Positions 5,847 through 13,578 of a stretch of DNA of 16,172 nucleotides are shown here, piece by piece. Source of the stretch: JBQCEE01 sp051960575 (GTDB lineage Bacteria > Actinomycetota > Actinomycetes > Mycobacteriales > Jatrophihabitantaceae); NCBI RefSeq assembly GCF_051960575.1, contig NZ_JBQCEE010000181.1, positions 1 through 16,172 on the forward strand, given 5' to 3'. Below the pieces are notes generated by a model. The model saw only the letters and a list, made by a program, of their open reading frames with translations, searched no databases and was not told the origin of the DNA. How positions within the stretch are numbered: the stretch's first letter is position 1; every line of letters starts with the position of its first letter. The translations under genes were made by a program, and so were the position numbers.

Positions 5847-8420
5847 TCAGGCGGCGGGGCTGACCACCAGGCCGAGCTTGTCCGGCGCGGCGTCGACGAG
5901 CACCGTCTGGCCGTCGCGGATCTCGCCGGCGATGATCTTGCGGGCCAGCGCGTCGCCGATCGCGGTCTGCACGAGCCGGCGCAGTGGACGCGCCCCGTAG
6001 AGCGGGTCGAAGCCGTTGAGCGCCAGCCACTCGCGGGCGGCGTCGGTGACCTCGAGGCTGAGCCGGCGGCCGGCGAGCCGCTGGGTGAGCGAGCCGAGCT
6101 GGATGTCGACGATCTTGGTCAGGTCGTCGGTCGAGAGCGCCGCGAAGACCACGATGTCGTCGAGACGGTTGAGGAACTCGGGCTTGAAGTGCTCGCGCAC
6201 CACGCCCATGACCGCGTCGCGCTTCAGCTCGTCGGGCAGGTCGGTGACCAGCGCCTGCGAGCCGAGGTTGGACGTGAGGATCAGGATCGTGTTGCGGAAG
6301 TCGACCGTGCGCCCCTGGCCGTCGGTGAGCCGCCCGTCGTCGAGCACGGCGAGCAGGATGTCGAAGACGTCCGGGTGGGCCTTCTCGACCTCGTCCAGCA
6401 GCACGACCGAGTACGGGCGCCGCCGCACGGCCTCGGTGAGCTGGCCACCCTCGTCGTAGCCGACGTAGCCGGGCGGGGCGCCGACGAGCCGCGCGACCGA
6501 GTGCTTCTCGCTGTACTCGCTCATGTCGATGCGGATCATCGAGCGCTCGTCGTCGAACAGGAAGTCGGCGAGCGCCTTGGCCAGCTCGGTCTTGCCGACA
6601 CCGGTCGGGCCGAGGAACAGGAACGAGCCGGTCGGACGATTGGGGTCGGCGATGCCGGCCCGGGCGCGGCGCACGGCGTCGGACACCGCTTGGACGGCCT
6701 CGCGCTGGCCGATGACGCGCTTGCCGAGCTCGTCCTCCATGCGCAGCAGCTTCGCGGTCTCGCCCTCCATGAGGCGTCCGGCGGGGATGCCCGTCCAGGC
6801 GGCCACGACGTCGGCGATGTCGTCGGCGGTGACCTCCTCCTTCACCAGCACGTCCTCGGCCGGCTCGGCGGCGCTGGCCTCGGCCAGCTCGCGCTCGAGC
6901 TTCGGCAGCTCGCCGTACTGCAGCCGCGAGGCCGTCTCGAGGTCGCCGTCGCGCTGCGCGCGCTCGATCTGGCCCTGCAGGTCGTCGAGCTGCTTGGTCA
7001 GCTCACCGACCCGGTTGAGGCCCGACTTCTCGCGTTCCCAACGGGCGTTGAGGGCATCGAGCTGCTCCTGCGAGTCGGCCAGTTCGGCGCGCAGCCGGGC
7101 CAGCCGCTCCTGCGACGCGGCGTCCTTCTCCTTGCTGAGCGCGAGTTCCTCCATCTTGAGCCGGTCGACCGCGCGCCGCAGCTCGTCGATCTCGACGGGC
7201 GACGAGTCGATCTCCATGCGCAACCGCGACGCGGACTCGTCGACGAGGTCGATCGCCTTGTCCGGCAGGAAACGGCTGGTGATGTACCGGTCGCTCAGCG
7301 TCGCGGCCGCGACGAGCGCCGAGTCGTTGATGCGCACCTGGTGGTGTGCCTCGTAGCGGCTCTTGAGCCCACGAAGGATTGCGATGGTGTCCTCGACGCT
7401 CGGCTCGCCGACCAGCACCTGCTGGAAGCGCCGCTCGAGCGCGGGGTCCTTCTCGATGTGCTCGCGGTACTCGTCCAGCGTCGTCGCGCCGACCATGCGC
7501 AGCTCACCGCGCGCGAGCATCGGCTTGAGCATGTTGCCGGCGTCCATCGCGCCCTCGCCGGTGGCACCGGCACCGACGACGGTGTGCAGCTCGTCGATGA
7601 AGGTGACGACCTGGCCGCCAGAGTCCTTGATCTCGTTCAGCACGGCCTTGAGCCGTTCCTCGAACTCGCCGCGGAACTTCGCGCCGGCGACCATCGCGCC
7701 GAGGTCGAGCGAGATGAGCTTCTTGTTCTTCAGGCTGTCGGGCACGTCGCCCGCGACGATGCGCTGCGCGAGGCCCTCGACGACGGCGGTCTTGCCGACG
7801 CCGGGCTCGCCGATGAGCACCGGGTTGTTCTTGGTGCGCCGCGAGAGCACCTGCACGACGCGGCGGATCTCGGCGTCGCGGCCGATCACCGGGTCGATCT
7901 TGCCCTCGCGGGCGCGTTCGGTGAGGTCGACGCCGTACTTCTCCAGCGCCTGGAAGGTGCCCTCCGGGTCGGGGCTGGTGACCCGCTGTGACCCGCGCAC
8001 CGACTGCAGCGCGTCCGCCAGGGCCTGCGGGGTGACGCCGTGGCGCTTGAACACGTCGGCGACGTCGCCGCTCTGCTCGGCCAGCGCGAGCAGCAGGTGC
8101 TCGGTCGAGACGTACTCGTCCTGCCGGTCGCGCGCCGCGCGCTCGGCGGTGGTCAGGACGTTGTAGAGCGCCCGCGAGGTCTGCGGGGCGCCGACACTGG
8201 CGCCGGACGCGGACGGCAGGCGGTCGACGACGGCCTGCGCCTCCTTGCGCACGAGCAGCGGGTCGACGCCGACGGCCTGCAGCAGCGGACGCGTCAGTCC
8301 TTCGGCGTCGTCGAGCAGCGCGACGGCGAGGTGGGCCGGCTCGACGGACGGGTTGCCGCGGTCGGCCGCCGCGCGGACGGCGTTCGACACGGCCTGCTGG
8401 CTGCGGGTGGTCAGATCCAT
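5847..8420 (-). CDS. clpB: ATP-dependent disaggregase ClpB (Hsp100)
   Basis: A hexameric AAA+ unfoldase that, with DnaK, DnaJ and GrpE, rescues aggregated proteins in the cytoplasm. At 857 residues it has the full family length. An N-domain of two Clp-N repeats spans about 1-145. The first ATPase domain has Walker A GEPGVGKT (204-211) and Walker B VVTFIDELHT. A charged coiled-coil middle domain covers about 400-530, and the second ATPase domain has GPTGVGKTEL (about 603-612), VVLLDEVEKAH and a DRLDDIVVF-type C-terminal subdomain. The middle domain identifies ClpB rather than ClpA or ClpC. The start is the ATG at 8418-8420; an AGGAG (8433-8437) lies 12 bases upstream, a long spacing, but an in-frame stop just upstream excludes other starts. 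Expected to be controlled by HspR and a SigH/SigR-type factor at the upstream promoter. Confidence 0.98.
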   Translation of the reverse strand: MDLTTRSQQAVSNAVRAAADRGNPSVEPAHLAVALLDDAEGLTRPLLQAVGVDPLLVRKEAQAVVDRLPSASGASVGAPQTSRALYNVLTTAERAARDRQDEYVSTEHLLLALAEQSGDVADVFKRHGVTPQALADALQSVRGSQRVTSPDPEGTFQALEKYGVDLTERAREGKIDPVIGRDAEIRRVVQVLSRRTKNNPVLIGEPGVGKTAVVEGLAQRIVAGDVPDSLKNKKLISLDLGAMVAGAKFRGEFEERLKAVLNEIKDSGGQVVTFIDELHTVVGAGATGEGAMDAGNMLKPMLARGELRMVGATTLDEYREHIEKDPALERRFQQVLVGEPSVEDTIAILRGLKSRYEAHHQVRINDSALVAAATLSDRYITSRFLPDKAIDLVDESASRLRMEIDSSPVEIDELRRAVDRLKMEELALSKEKDAASQERLARLRAELADSQEQLDALNARWEREKSGLNRVGELTKQLDDLQGQIERAQRDGDLETASRLQYGELPKLERELAEASAAEPAEDVLVKEEVTADDIADVVAAWTGIPAGRLMEGETAKLLRMEDELGKRVIGQREAVQAVSDAVRRARAGIADPNRPTGSFLFLGPTGVGKTELAKALADFLFDDERSMIRIDMSEYSEKHSVARLVGAPPGYVGYDEGGQLTEAVRRRPYSVVLLDEVEKAHPDVFDILLAVLDDGRLTDGQGRTVDFRNTILILTSNLGSQALVTDLPDELKRDAVMGVVREHFKPEFLNRLDDIVVFAALSTDDLTKIVDIQLGSLTQRLAGRRLSLEVTDAAREWLALNGFDPLYGARPLRRLVQTAIGDALARKIIAGEIRDGQTVLVDAAPDKLGLVVSPAA

Positions 8421-8462
8421 GGTCGTAGTTCACTCCTGGGGCGGTGGTGCTGTCACTCGTCC

Positions 8463-8489
8463 CAACGTACGAGAAGTTGAGCGTGTTCC
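8463..8489 (-). promoter_or_regulatory. SigH/SigR-type stress promoter of clpB
   Basis: On the minus strand GGAAC (8489-8485) and GTTG (8466-8463) are separated by exactly 18 bases. This matches the known SigR/SigH consensus GGAAT-N18-GTT of actinobacteria. It predicts a start about 35-40 bases before the clpB ATG. Regulation of clpB by SigH is known in M. tuberculosis; that it applies here is inferred from the match. Confidence 0.7.
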
Positions 8490-8496
8490 GCTCAAG
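8476..8496 (-). promoter_or_regulatory. HAIR operator (HspR-binding inverted repeat) of clpB
   Basis: TTGAGC (8477-8482) and GCTCAA (8490-8495) form a perfect inverted repeat with a 7-base spacer, matching the HAIR consensus CTTGAGT-N7-ACTCAAG; the right half also keeps the outer G (8496). The spacer contains the GGAAC promoter element, so bound HspR would cover the -35 region. The cognate repressor is encoded at 13180-13578 in the same window. Confidence 0.88.
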
Positions 8497-10038
8497 TCAG
8501 GTCAGTTCGACGACGCCGTCGGCCGCGGCGACGAGCAGCGGGTCGTGCGTGGCGGCGAGCACGGCGGCGCCGGCGGACGCGGCCGCGGCGAGCACCGCGG
8601 CGACCAGTTCGGCGTGCGCCTCGTCCTGCTGCGACGTCGGCTCGTCGAGCACCAGCAGCGGACGCTGCACGACCAACGACCGGGCCAGCGCGACGCGTTG
8701 CCGCTCGCCGCCCGAGAGCAGCCGGGCCGGACGACGGGCGACCGCGCCGAGCTGCAGCACCTCGACCAGCCGGCTCACCACGTCGGGCGCCGGGTCGAGC
8801 CCGCGTGCGGCGCGGGCCAGCTCGAGGTTCTCGAGCGGGTCGAGGTCCTCGCCCAGCGAACCGGCCTGCGTGCTGACCGCGACGACGTCGCGCCGCAGCG
8901 CGGCCCGGGCGGCACGATCGAGCGGCCCGACCGCGCGACCACCCAGCACCACCGTGCCGGCGTCGGGGTCGGCGAGGCCGAGCAGCAGCCGCAGCAGCGT
9001 CGACTTGCCGGCGCCCGACCGCCCGCGCAGCACGGTGAACGACGCGGGCGCGAGCTCGAGCGCCAGGTCCCGGAACAGCGTCCGGTCGCCGTAGGCGAGG
9101 GCGAGACCGTCGGCCGCGGCGAGCGGTGCGGTGCCGGCCGTGGGGGTCGGCACCTCCAGCACCGCCGCGGGCGGCGGCGCGACCCGGGCGCGCGCCGAGA
9201 GCAAGAGGCCGGCGTCCGTGTCGCGCACCCGCACGGCGTCGGCGAGCCCGGCGAGCCGCCGCGCCCGCTCCGGCAGCCGCACCCAGCCGCGGGCGTCGAC
9301 GACGAGCTCCTCGTCGTCGGGCACGTCGGGGCGCCACTGCTCGGACAGCCGGCCGTCGCGGATGCGCACGACGCGGTCGGCGATGCGGCCCGCCCGGTGG
9401 TCGTGCGACACGACCACCAGCGCGGCGCCGACCTCGGCGGCGGCCGCGGCGAGCAGGTCGTAGACCGCGTCGGCGGTCGCGAGGTCGAGCTCGCCGGTCG
9501 GCTCGTCGGCGAGCAGCACGGTGGGCCGGTGGGCGACCGCCGCGCAGACCGCGACGCGTTGCGCCTCGCCGCCGGACAGCGTGGCGCCGCGGCGCTCGGC
9601 GAGCGCGTCGAGGCCGAGGCGACCGAGCAACGCACGAGCGGCGGCCCGCGCCTCGTCACGCGCGCCACCCGCGAGCCGCAGGTGCAGTGAGACGTTGTCG
9701 AGCACGTCGAGTTCCGGACGCAGGGTGCGCGCCGCGTGCTGATCGACCAGGCCGATGCCGTCGCGGCGCAGCTGGGCCAGGGTACGGGCGGTGGCGCCGG
9801 CGAGCTCGACGCCCGCGATCGCGACCGAGCCCGCGCTCGCGGTGACCTCGCCGCTGAGCAGGCGCAGCAGGGTGGTCTTGCCGGAACCGTTCGGGCCCTG
9901 CACGACCAGCCGCTCGCCCGCGGCCACGCGCAGGGTCAGGCCGCGCAGTGCGGCGACGGTGGCGCCGCCGGGCACCTGGTAGAGGCAGAAGGCGTCGTCG
10001 ACGCGGATGGCGTCGGCGGCCTGCGGGGCGGTGGTCAT
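8497..10038 (-). CDS. ABC exporter ATPase with two fused nucleotide-binding domains
   Basis: A 513-residue cytoplasmic protein that powers the FtsX-type permease encoded just upstream. Domain 1 (about 11-230) has Walker A GPNGSGKTT (48-56), Q-loop residue Q100, signature LSGGEAQ (154-160), Walker B VLLADEPTGELD and H-loop SHD (211-213). Domain 2 (about 302-513) has RGRSGAGKST (338-347), a Q-loop STQAGSL, signature LSGGERQ (441-447), Walker B LLVLDEPTSQQD and H-loop THD (497-499). All catalytic motifs are present twice, so both sites look active. The linker 230-300 is polar and does not resemble a membrane domain. The ATG at 10036-10038 is chosen because it forms an ATGA overlap with the permease stop; the longer open frame upstream is a shadow of the permease gene. 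Its TGA lies one base from the clpB HAIR operator. Substrate unknown. Confidence 0.93.
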   Translation of the reverse strand: MTTAPQAADAIRVDDAFCLYQVPGGATVAALRGLTLRVAAGERLVVQGPNGSGKTTLLRLLSGEVTASAGSVAIAGVELAGATARTLAQLRRDGIGLVDQHAARTLRPELDVLDNVSLHLRLAGGARDEARAAARALLGRLGLDALAERRGATLSGGEAQRVAVCAAVAHRPTVLLADEPTGELDLATADAVYDLLAAAAAEVGAALVVVSHDHRAGRIADRVVRIRDGRLSEQWRPDVPDDEELVVDARGWVRLPERARRLAGLADAVRVRDTDAGLLLSARARVAPPPAAVLEVPTPTAGTAPLAAADGLALAYGDRTLFRDLALELAPASFTVLRGRSGAGKSTLLRLLLGLADPDAGTVVLGGRAVGPLDRAARAALRRDVVAVSTQAGSLGEDLDPLENLELARAARGLDPAPDVVSRLVEVLQLGAVARRPARLLSGGERQRVALARSLVVQRPLLVLDEPTSQQDEAHAELVAAVLAAAASAGAAVLAATHDPLLVAAADGVVELT

Positions 10039-13000
10039 CGCAGGTCGACCGCCGCCGCGAGCGGCGCGTGTTCGCGCAGTGCGCCGAGGGCGACGAGCGC
10101 CGCCGCGACGAGACCGGCGCCGAGCCCGACGAGCAGTGCGAGCGGTGTCCAGACCGAGCCGAGCGTGAGCGCGAGTGGGGGCACCGGGGTGCGGCCCGTG
10201 GCGTCGACCGAGACGAGGCGGGCGCCCGCCGCGGCGACGCCGAGCCCGGCCACCACCCCGACCGGCACCGCCACGACGGCCACGGCCACGCCACGCAGCA
10301 GCAGCACGCGCCTCAACACCCGTGGAGGCACGCCGTCGGCCTCCCAGGCGAAGAGCTCGCCGGCGCCGTCGCGGCGCTCGCCGAGCACGAGCAGCACGAG
10401 CGCGACCGCCGCGATGCCCAGGGCCAGCAGGGCGACCAGCACGAGCAGCAGCCGCGAGCCGCGGCCGACCGGGTCGGCGTCCAGTGCGCGTTGGATGCTC
10501 GCGCGCCGCTCGAACCTCACGCCGTGCCACGCGGTCTGCACCCGGTCGAGGCCGGCGGCGGGACCGGACAGCCAGTACTGGTCCGCCGTGCGTCCCGGAC
10601 GCTGCAGGTCGAGTTGCTGCTGCAGCACTGCACGGTCGGCGAGGACGAACGGGCCGGAGACCGTGGGCAGACGCGGCTGCACGCCGACGACCCGCCCGAC
10701 CAGGCGGGTGGTGCCGTCGAGCAGGAACGGCAGCCGTCCGCCGACCGCAGCACGCGCGGTCGCGTCGTCGACGACCACGGGCACGGTCGCCGAGCGGACG
10801 GCCGCGAAGCCCGGCACCGCCACCGCGGGCTGGCCGCTGAGCTTGTAGGCGAGGGTCAGCGCACCGGACGCAACCTCCGTCGAGCCGGTGGCCGACCCCC
10901 ACGTCGCCCAGTTCCACGCGACAGGGCGGTCGTCGGCGGTCACGGTCGTGAGCCGCAGCCGCCCGGACAGGACGGGCTCGTCGTTCGTGCCTTCACCGAT
11001 GTTGTGGGCGTGATGGGTTGCGTAGTCGGGAGCCTCGTCCAGCCCGACGGCGACGACGGTGAACGGCCCACCCGACGGCAGGGTCGCGGTCAGCCGTCCG
11101 CCGCCGATGGCGAGCGGCACGCCGACCTCGCGACCGTCGGCACGGCGGACGTACAGCGTGATCGACGTCTGCGGGTCGGCGCCGGCGGCAGCGATGCCGA
11201 CCGTGCGCGCACCGCGCGGGAGGGTGGGGGCGGCGACGGGCGCGGGCGACCCGAGCGCGCTCGCGACGGTCCCGGCGTCCGCACCGCCCGTGACCCGCGT
11301 CCAGTCGCGCACGTGGGCGATGGCGGCACGGTCGACCGCGAGCACGTCGAGCGAGGTCGCGACCCCGTTGGGATCGGTGATCGTGGCGTGGGTGCGCACG
11401 ACCCCGTAGGTCTGCACGCCCGCGGCGCGCGCAGCCGCCGTGTCGACGACGCCGGCGGGCTGCTGCGTGCCGGCCGACACGGTCGCGTCCAGCGGCACCT
11501 GGAAGGCGGCCTGGTCGGCGTCACCGGCGAGCAGGGTGGCCCGGTAGGCCCCGGCGAAGACGACGGTGGCCACTGCGGCCGTGACGAAGCCGGCCGTCGT
11601 CACCGAGCGCAGCGGGCGCCGCACCACGCCGAGCAGCGCGAGCTGCCCGGCCAGCGACCGCCGCGGCAGCGCCCGGCGCAGCAGACGCGTCACGGGTGCC
11701 CAGGCGCGCGCCGCCACCAGTCCGGCCACGACGGCGGCGAGCACCGGCAGCGCGACGACGAGCGGATCCCCCTGGTCGACCTGGCTCGCCGACGACGACC
11801 CGCGCGCGGCGGCCAGCACGACCGCGCCGAGCGCGGTGACGGCGACGAGGTCGAGCAGGCGCCAGATCTCGGTGGCCCGCGTGTCGGGCCAGAGCAGGAC
11901 GGCGACGACCACCGCGACCGACACGAGCCCGAGCACGACCGCGACGACCCCGCCACCGGCCAGCGCGTGCCCGGCCGCGGCGACCGGCCCGAGGCCGGTG
12001 CCCCCGCGGTGCAGCGCCGACACCACGCCGCCCAGCAGACCGCCGCCGATCGCGCCCAGCGCGCCGCAGACCGCGGCGGCGACGAGCACGGGCACGGCGA
12101 CCTGTCCTGGCGGGCCGCCCCGCCGTCGCACCAGCCCGGTGAGCAGGGTCATCTCGCGCCGCAGCCCGGTGCCGGCGACGAGCGCGAAGCCGAGCAGCAG
12201 CGCGCCGGCGAAGCCGCCGAGCAGGCCGTAGCGACGGGTCGAGGCCTGCGCGCGGTCGGCAGCGCTGCGCAGCGCGGCGTCCGGGCGGATGAAGGTCGTG
12301 GCGCCGACGACGGTCTGCAGCGTCGCGTCGACGTCGGCGCTGCGCGCGAGGTAGGTACCGACACCGTCACGCACGACGGCGTCGGCGTCGATGGCGGCGA
12401 CCCAGGCGTAGTAGCGCGCGAACAGTTCGAGGGACGAGACCCGCGCGAGCCCGTCGACGCTCGCCGCGACCAGCACCGGCGCGCGGTCGGGCGTGAGCGA
12501 GCCGCCGACGAGCAGCGGGTTCGTGCGTGTGGCCGCACCGACGACGTCGAGACCGAGCGACGCGACGGCCGCGCGCAACGCGGCGGCGTCGCCGCCGATC
12601 GCCAGCACCTCGCACCGGGCGGGCGTGCACGAGCGCGGCAGGCGGCCCGACGTCACGCGCACGGCGGAACCGAGCCGGTCGGCCGCACCGACGTAGTAGG
12701 TCTGGCCCCTCGTCGTCAGCTCGCGGAAGATCACCTCGCGCAGCACGGTGCCGCCGGTGAGGCGACCCAGCTGCCGCCGCACGGCGGCGTCGCCCTGCGC
12801 CGGCGTGCCGCGGCGGAAGGTGGACGTCGCCTCCTGGGTGACGGTGAGGGTGCGGTCGTCCTGGCCCAGCCCGGCGATCGACTGCCGCACCGCCTGCGCC
12901 GTCACCGTCGTCGCGAGCCCGGCGGTGATCACCGGGACGGCGACGACCAGCGCGATGCCCACGACCAGCAGCGCCCAGCGGGCACGCAGGCGGCGCAGCT

Positions 13001-13043
13001 GGGCCCAGCCGAGCCCCACCGCCGCCGCCAGCCCTGCCCGCAC
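10035..13043 (-). CDS. FtsX-type ABC exporter permease, about ten membrane helices
   Basis: The 1002-residue permease partner of the fused ATPase. Predicted helices are at about 23-45, 272-294, 315-344, 355-386, 396-413, 427-447, 483-506, 866-890, 917-945 and 964-988. Two large extracytoplasmic domains separate them, about 46-271 and 507-865; the first holds a close cysteine pair (C139, C144). A long first outer domain, a central block of helices and a second outer domain before three final helices fit the duplicated FtsX/MacB-like permeases, which export lipids, peptides or lipoproteins or relay envelope stress. The GTG at 13041-13043 is supported by AGGAGG (13049-13054 on the complement) five bases upstream. 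The stop overlaps the ATPase start by four bases, so translation is coupled. Substrate not deducible from sequence. Confidence 0.9.
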   Translation of the reverse strand: MRAGLAAAVGLGWAQLRRLRARWALLVVGIALVVAVPVITAGLATTVTAQAVRQSIAGLGQDDRTLTVTQEATSTFRRGTPAQGDAAVRRQLGRLTGGTVLREVIFRELTTRGQTYYVGAADRLGSAVRVTSGRLPRSCTPARCEVLAIGGDAAALRAAVASLGLDVVGAATRTNPLLVGGSLTPDRAPVLVAASVDGLARVSSLELFARYYAWVAAIDADAVVRDGVGTYLARSADVDATLQTVVGATTFIRPDAALRSAADRAQASTRRYGLLGGFAGALLLGFALVAGTGLRREMTLLTGLVRRRGGPPGQVAVPVLVAAAVCGALGAIGGGLLGGVVSALHRGGTGLGPVAAAGHALAGGGVVAVVLGLVSVAVVVAVLLWPDTRATEIWRLLDLVAVTALGAVVLAAARGSSSASQVDQGDPLVVALPVLAAVVAGLVAARAWAPVTRLLRRALPRRSLAGQLALLGVVRRPLRSVTTAGFVTAAVATVVFAGAYRATLLAGDADQAAFQVPLDATVSAGTQQPAGVVDTAAARAAGVQTYGVVRTHATITDPNGVATSLDVLAVDRAAIAHVRDWTRVTGGADAGTVASALGSPAPVAAPTLPRGARTVGIAAAGADPQTSITLYVRRADGREVGVPLAIGGGRLTATLPSGGPFTVVAVGLDEAPDYATHHAHNIGEGTNDEPVLSGRLRLTTVTADDRPVAWNWATWGSATGSTEVASGALTLAYKLSGQPAVAVPGFAAVRSATVPVVVDDATARAAVGGRLPFLLDGTTRLVGRVVGVQPRLPTVSGPFVLADRAVLQQQLDLQRPGRTADQYWLSGPAAGLDRVQTAWHGVRFERRASIQRALDADPVGRGSRLLLVLVALLALGIAAVALVLLVLGERRDGAGELFAWEADGVPPRVLRRVLLLRGVAVAVVAVPVGVVAGLGVAAAGARLVSVDATGRTPVPPLALTLGSVWTPLALLVGLGAGLVAAALVALGALREHAPLAAAVDLR

Positions 13044-13111
13044 GCCCGCCTCCTGCGTCCGACCGGCGGCCCGCTCGCCGCCTGATCACGCATGCTCGCA
13101 CGAAACCGACG

Positions 13112-13175
13112 CGCGAAACCCCCTGCTCCGGCTCGAATTCCGGGGCAGGAACGAGCCAGGACAGGGGGTTCCGCG
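13112..13175 (-). terminator. Long terminator-like hairpin at the 3' end of hspR (copy 2 of 2)
   Basis: It begins five bases after the hspR stop on the minus strand. In the minus-strand RNA CGCGGAACCCCCTGTCC pairs with GGAGCAGGGGGTTTCGCG and GGCTCG pairs with CGAGCC, about 24 positions with one C-A mismatch and three G-U pairs; the + strand version would have mismatches instead. The loop can form a small TTCC/GGAA stem. Its 3' arm differs from copy 1 by only two bases. It separates the dnaK operon from the ABC exporter genes. Confidence 0.8.
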
Positions 13176-13179
13176 AGGT

Positions 13180-13578
13180 TCAGCGGGTGGGTCGACGCTC
13201 CGGCGGACGCCACACGACCAGCGCCGTCGTCGAGCTCGCGCGGGCCATCAGCTCGGCCCGCAGGTGGTCGAGCTCGGCGGCGAGCTCGGCGACCCGGCCA
13301 CGCAGGGCGTCGACCTGGGTCTCGAGCTCGATGATCCGCTTGATGCCGGCGAGGCTGACGCCCTCCTCCTGCGAGAGGCGCTGCACCTCGCGCAGCAGCT
13401 CGACGTCGCGCCACGAGTAGCGGCGGCCGCCGCCCGAGGTGCGCCCCGGGGTCACGAGCCCGAGCCGGTCGTACTGCCGCAGTGTCTGCGCATGCATGCC
13501 GGCGAGCTCGGCGGCCACCGAGATGACGAACACCGGGGCGTCGTCGGGCACCTCCGGCGGGATCGGCCGCCTAGCCAT
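13180..13578 (-). CDS. hspR: Heat-shock repressor HspR (MerR family)
   Basis: A DNA-binding repressor of chaperone genes that in actinobacteria uses DnaK as co-repressor and binds HAIR sites. The 132 residues comprise a MerR-type winged helix at about 16-85, with the recognition segment AELAGMHAQTLRQYDRLGLVTP and the RRYSWRDVELL wing, followed by a coiled-coil helix (about 85-112) with heptad leucines and valines and a basic C-terminus. The AGMHAQTLRQYDRLGL pattern is diagnostic of HspR rather than metal- or drug-sensing MerR proteins. The ATG at 13576-13578 lies inside the end of dnaJ, an eight-base overlap, with only a weak ribosome binding site, so its translation probably depends on dnaJ. 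The gene ends the dnaK-grpE-dnaJ-hspR operon, and the clpB HAIR in this window is an expected target. Confidence 0.96.
   Translation of the reverse strand: MARRPIPPEVPDDAPVFVISVAAELAGMHAQTLRQYDRLGLVTPGRTSGGGRRYSWRDVELLREVQRLSQEEGVSLAGIKRIIELETQVDALRGRVAELAAELDHLRAELMARASSTTALVVWRPPERRPTR

Noticed and set aside
7138..7660. CTTGAG-like HAIR half-sites inside clpB
   Set aside because: Each is a single half-site within Lys/Leu codons without the matching ACTCAAG-type partner at 7 bases.
6189..7991. 600-codon open frame on the + strand opposite clpB
   Set aside because: It is a mirror of the ClpB codons (biased Leu/Val/Asp/Arg composition) with no family features.
8421..8496. CIRCE (HrcA) operator at clpB
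   Set aside because: The expected TTAGCACTC-N9-GAGTGCTAA repeat is absent; the only operator-like repeat is the HAIR.
10039..10917. N-terminal extension of the exporter ATPase
   Set aside because: The extra 293 residues are Arg/Gly/Ala-rich shadow of the permease gene; the ABC domain begins just after the ATG at 10038, which overlaps the permease stop by four bases.
9948..13085. 1045-codon open frame on the + strand opposite the permease gene
   Set aside because: Its translation is low-complexity Arg/Gly/Asp/His/Gln without hydrophobic segments or motifs, as expected for the complement of GC-rich coding DNA, while the minus strand encodes a clear permease with a good ribosome binding site.
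5771..13175. The two related hairpins as ends of a mobile element
   Set aside because: They are in the same orientation, flank normal chromosomal genes (clpB and the exporter) with no transposase or target duplications, and each fits a terminator directly after a stop codon.
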